Shown one piece after another: positions 61,564 through 64,000 of a stretch of DNA of 64,000 nucleotides. The DNA comes from Trissonchulus latispiculum (taxonomy: Eukaryota; Nematoda; Enoplea; Enoplida; Ironidae). The stretch is from contig JASAND010031962.1 in assembly GCA_030248195.1 (NCBI GenBank), forward strand, positions 1-64,000, in the 5' to 3' direction. Numbering within the stretch: position 1 is the first letter of the stretch; each line of letters begins with the position of its first letter. A program made the translations under genes and the position numbers. The notes below the pieces were generated by a model. It was given only the letters and a program-made list of their open reading frames with translations. It had not been told where the DNA came from and ran no database searches.

Positions 61564-64000
61564 TGTAATAGAGTGGCTGAGATCTGTGATGCTTCTTGTC
61601 TGATTCTGAAAGTAAACTGGTGTGGGTCGTGAGATTTGCTGTAGTCGGTTAGGCTTAGGCTAGGCTTCTTCGGCCTGTAGATCTGATCAGCACTCTAGAA
61701 CACTGGTCAGCGCGTGGGGATTCGGGGATCTCCACTTAGATTGAAGTACAGACTGTAGTGGTGCTCTGACAGACCGTACTTAATGGCTGACCGGGTAGGG
61801 GTTTGATTTCGTGAGTTCGTTTGGAGTTAGGGGAACCAGGGGAATTTATAGTCTCAATAACGACTCTTTCCAATTGATGTAGTGTTATTTTCTAGCTCGG
61901 ATAAGACAGGGAACGATGATCTGAAACGTAGGCTGAAGACGAGTCTAAAAGTCACACAATTTATTGACACAAAGGTACAGACTGTAGTTATCAATTCCAG
62001 CAGATACAGTGTTCAATGCAAGGTTATTGTACAATGAACAGAGGGTACAAGGATCTTCCAGAATTGCCCTTCTAGAGTTGACTGGTTTGAGTTTGGTTTA
62101 GGGTTTGGGGTACACACTGTCTCCAGGACTTTTTCTGCAATTAACTCGATTACACTACGGGGTCGGATAGGTAACATATGTGCTTGACTAGCTCAACTCG
62201 TAGACACTAACTCAACTCTTAGGCTTTTCTTCGTAGCCTCTTTAGCTTGCTCTGTCCCTCTAACAATAGATTGGGACTTAACACCAATTAAGACAAACAA
62301 TTACCGTAAATTATAATAGTTTCACAAGGGGCGGCTTTGGATTAGTTCTGGGGCCTCCGTGTAACGGCTATCCAGGCAACTGAATTTAGAGAGGCGAGAG
62401 GTCCGTTCCTGAAATGGATTATTACAGTTACGGGCTGAAGAGTGTCGGACGAGATACAAAAGGTCGGACAGTTGAACAACTAATATAATTATATAAATTA
62501 AAGCAGAGATTATGATTGTTCAAAGAGATTTATGCACGCTTTTCAACAGGATAGACGATCACAATAACCGATTGACTTCCGCTGAACATGGTTTGTTTTT
62601 AGGTTAGGACAATTCGACAAGCTCACAAAAGTAGGTTCCCAAGTGAAACAGGTGTAGGCCAACGTCTCTGCTTATCTAGTCTCTAGCAATCTGCATCCAA
62701 AATCTAGGCCCAAACAAGTACCTAAGGCAAGAGCTGCACGGAATAAGAGAATCACTGGAGCAGGACTAAGATCCACTGATACACGGCCGTTCCTCGGCAC
62801 TGATACTGATGCACAACCAACTAGGCCCCCAGTGACCACTGAACTGAACTGAACTGAACTGAACCACTAGATCCACTGATAGGCGCTAACTTCGTGACAG
62901 AGAACTCAGGCAGCTTCGCTCGGACGTTGGCGGGCAACCTGAATCAAATGGGTTAAAACCCCATTAGAAACAGCGGTGGTGGGGATTAAAACCCCAGCAA
63001 CTATTATCCGGACTAATAGGCTTCCAAGTGTGGGTTTTGACACCCAAAACGTGCTTTGTGTGTGTTTGTTAACTGTTCTTTGCTTTCAGACAGAATTCAA
63101 ACATTTTGGATGGTTTTGGTGTGCAAATGAACAAGATTGAACGTTTTTCCTGGCCGTTCTGGTGTTTCCGGCCAGATATGCAAATGAGGCTGGACTGGAC
63201 TAAGGGACTGGACATAGAACGTGGACTGCACTACTCAACACTGCTTAATTGACTAGAATCAACTATTATGAAACTAAACTAACTTAAAACTAGCTACGTT
63301 TATGTAGAAACTCATGTACTGGTAATTCTAACACCTAGGGCTCAATACTGGTTATAACTAAAACTGAATACTGAACTATGGACTGTTACCCTCTAATCTA
63401 CGGGTACACAGCACTAAACTACACCTGGTAACTGTCTGCTACTGTTTGAGCACTATGCACTACGAATCTGGTCACATTATACGGTATTCAGCCTAACTCT
63501 AGCCCTAGGACAGAATATGCAAATGAGCTTACCTAGATTTGAACCTAAGCTAACTAACCTACCTACTTATCACAAACATGGGCTCTTTTTCTGGCCCGGA
63601 TACGTACCTACTCTAATTATTATTAATTATTACTACTTACCTAACTACTGGCTAAGTTACTTTAATTACAGTTTACTGGACTGGTCTCAAGACCTCAACT
63701 GAAGGTATTTACATGAGTAGCCCCACGTATGCAGTTATTATCATTCTTTCAGTCATTCCGGACATGCGACAAGACCTCCAACTGGGAGGGGTTTACATGA
63801 AGTGCCCATCATGCACACAATTCATGAAATATTAATTAACGTTAATCACGGGGCCTCAAGACCTTCTCTGCGAAGGTATTTACATGAGGAACCCGGAAGC
63901 TGATAATTAAAATAACTTAAAGCCTAAATGGGGCTACTTCCCATACTAATTACTACCTAGACTAATTAATTTAATTAATACCTAACTACGTGCGTTTGGA
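61564..64000. other. Unassigned non-coding stretch with hairpins and short repeats
   Basis: No gene is supported. A (CTGAA)n microsatellite lies at 62840-62865, followed by hairpins around AACCCCATT / GGGGATTAAAACCCC (62950-63000). Three imperfect units with AAGACCT...TTTACATGA begin at 63688, 63768 and 63857. The sequence resembles a retroelement terminal region or UTR but no coding part is in view. Confidence 0.35.

Overview
The window looks like nuclear DNA of an invertebrate animal; the exact group cannot be fixed from sequence alone. Protein-coding genes are split by GT-AG introns and encode conserved eukaryotic or animal proteins: mitochondrial pyruvate carrier 1, RNase P/MRP subunit Rpp30, mitochondrial enoyl reductase MECR, a C2H2 zinc-finger protein, and a divergent seven-transmembrane receptor. 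Most of the remaining DNA is nested mobile DNA and complex tandem repeats. Several genes have a pyrimidine-rich AG acceptor 13-50 bases before the ATG, which would fit either 5' UTR introns or spliced-leader trans-splicing.

Layout. 1-3.5 kb: the 5' part of a gag-type retroelement on the minus strand. It has a zinc-knuckle Gag-like ORF, then a second long ORF in the -1 frame that runs off the window. At the junction there is a GGGAAAC heptamer, an 8-base spacer and an 11-bp stem-loop, the textbook layout for -1 ribosomal frameshifting. 4.6-14 kb: G-run-rich complex repeats, interrupted by a 4.3-kb hAT-like element that itself contains two TA-flanked elements. 14.2-29.8 kb: a zinc-finger gene whose 12.35-kb intron holds two tandem arrays (about 149 bp and about 125 bp units), a hAT-like element, and a fold-back element split by an intact LINE. 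That LINE encodes PHD finger, APE endonuclease, reverse transcriptase and RNase H, with a 2A-like motif near its N-terminus.

30-41 kb: MPC1 (33.4 kb), a palindromic element broken by a CR1-type LINE fragment, and a 4.3-kb hAT-like element inserted in a CAAGAGT-type inverted-repeat element. 41.6-51.1 kb: RPP30 in five exons, with an intronless 7TM receptor gene nested antisense in intron 4. 51.4-52.8 kb: two nested inverted-repeat elements. 54.3-56.6 kb: MECR in three exons. 56.9-57.1 kb, minus strand: a small gene for a secreted 72-residue precursor. 57-64 kb: no recognisable gene, only inverted-repeat elements and unassigned sequence.

The conserved genes are ordinary housekeeping loci. The unusual content is in the mobile DNA: a frameshift cassette, a 2A-bearing LINE whose insertion can be read at base level, and a family of short elements with CAAGAGT ends and apparent 7-bp target duplications.
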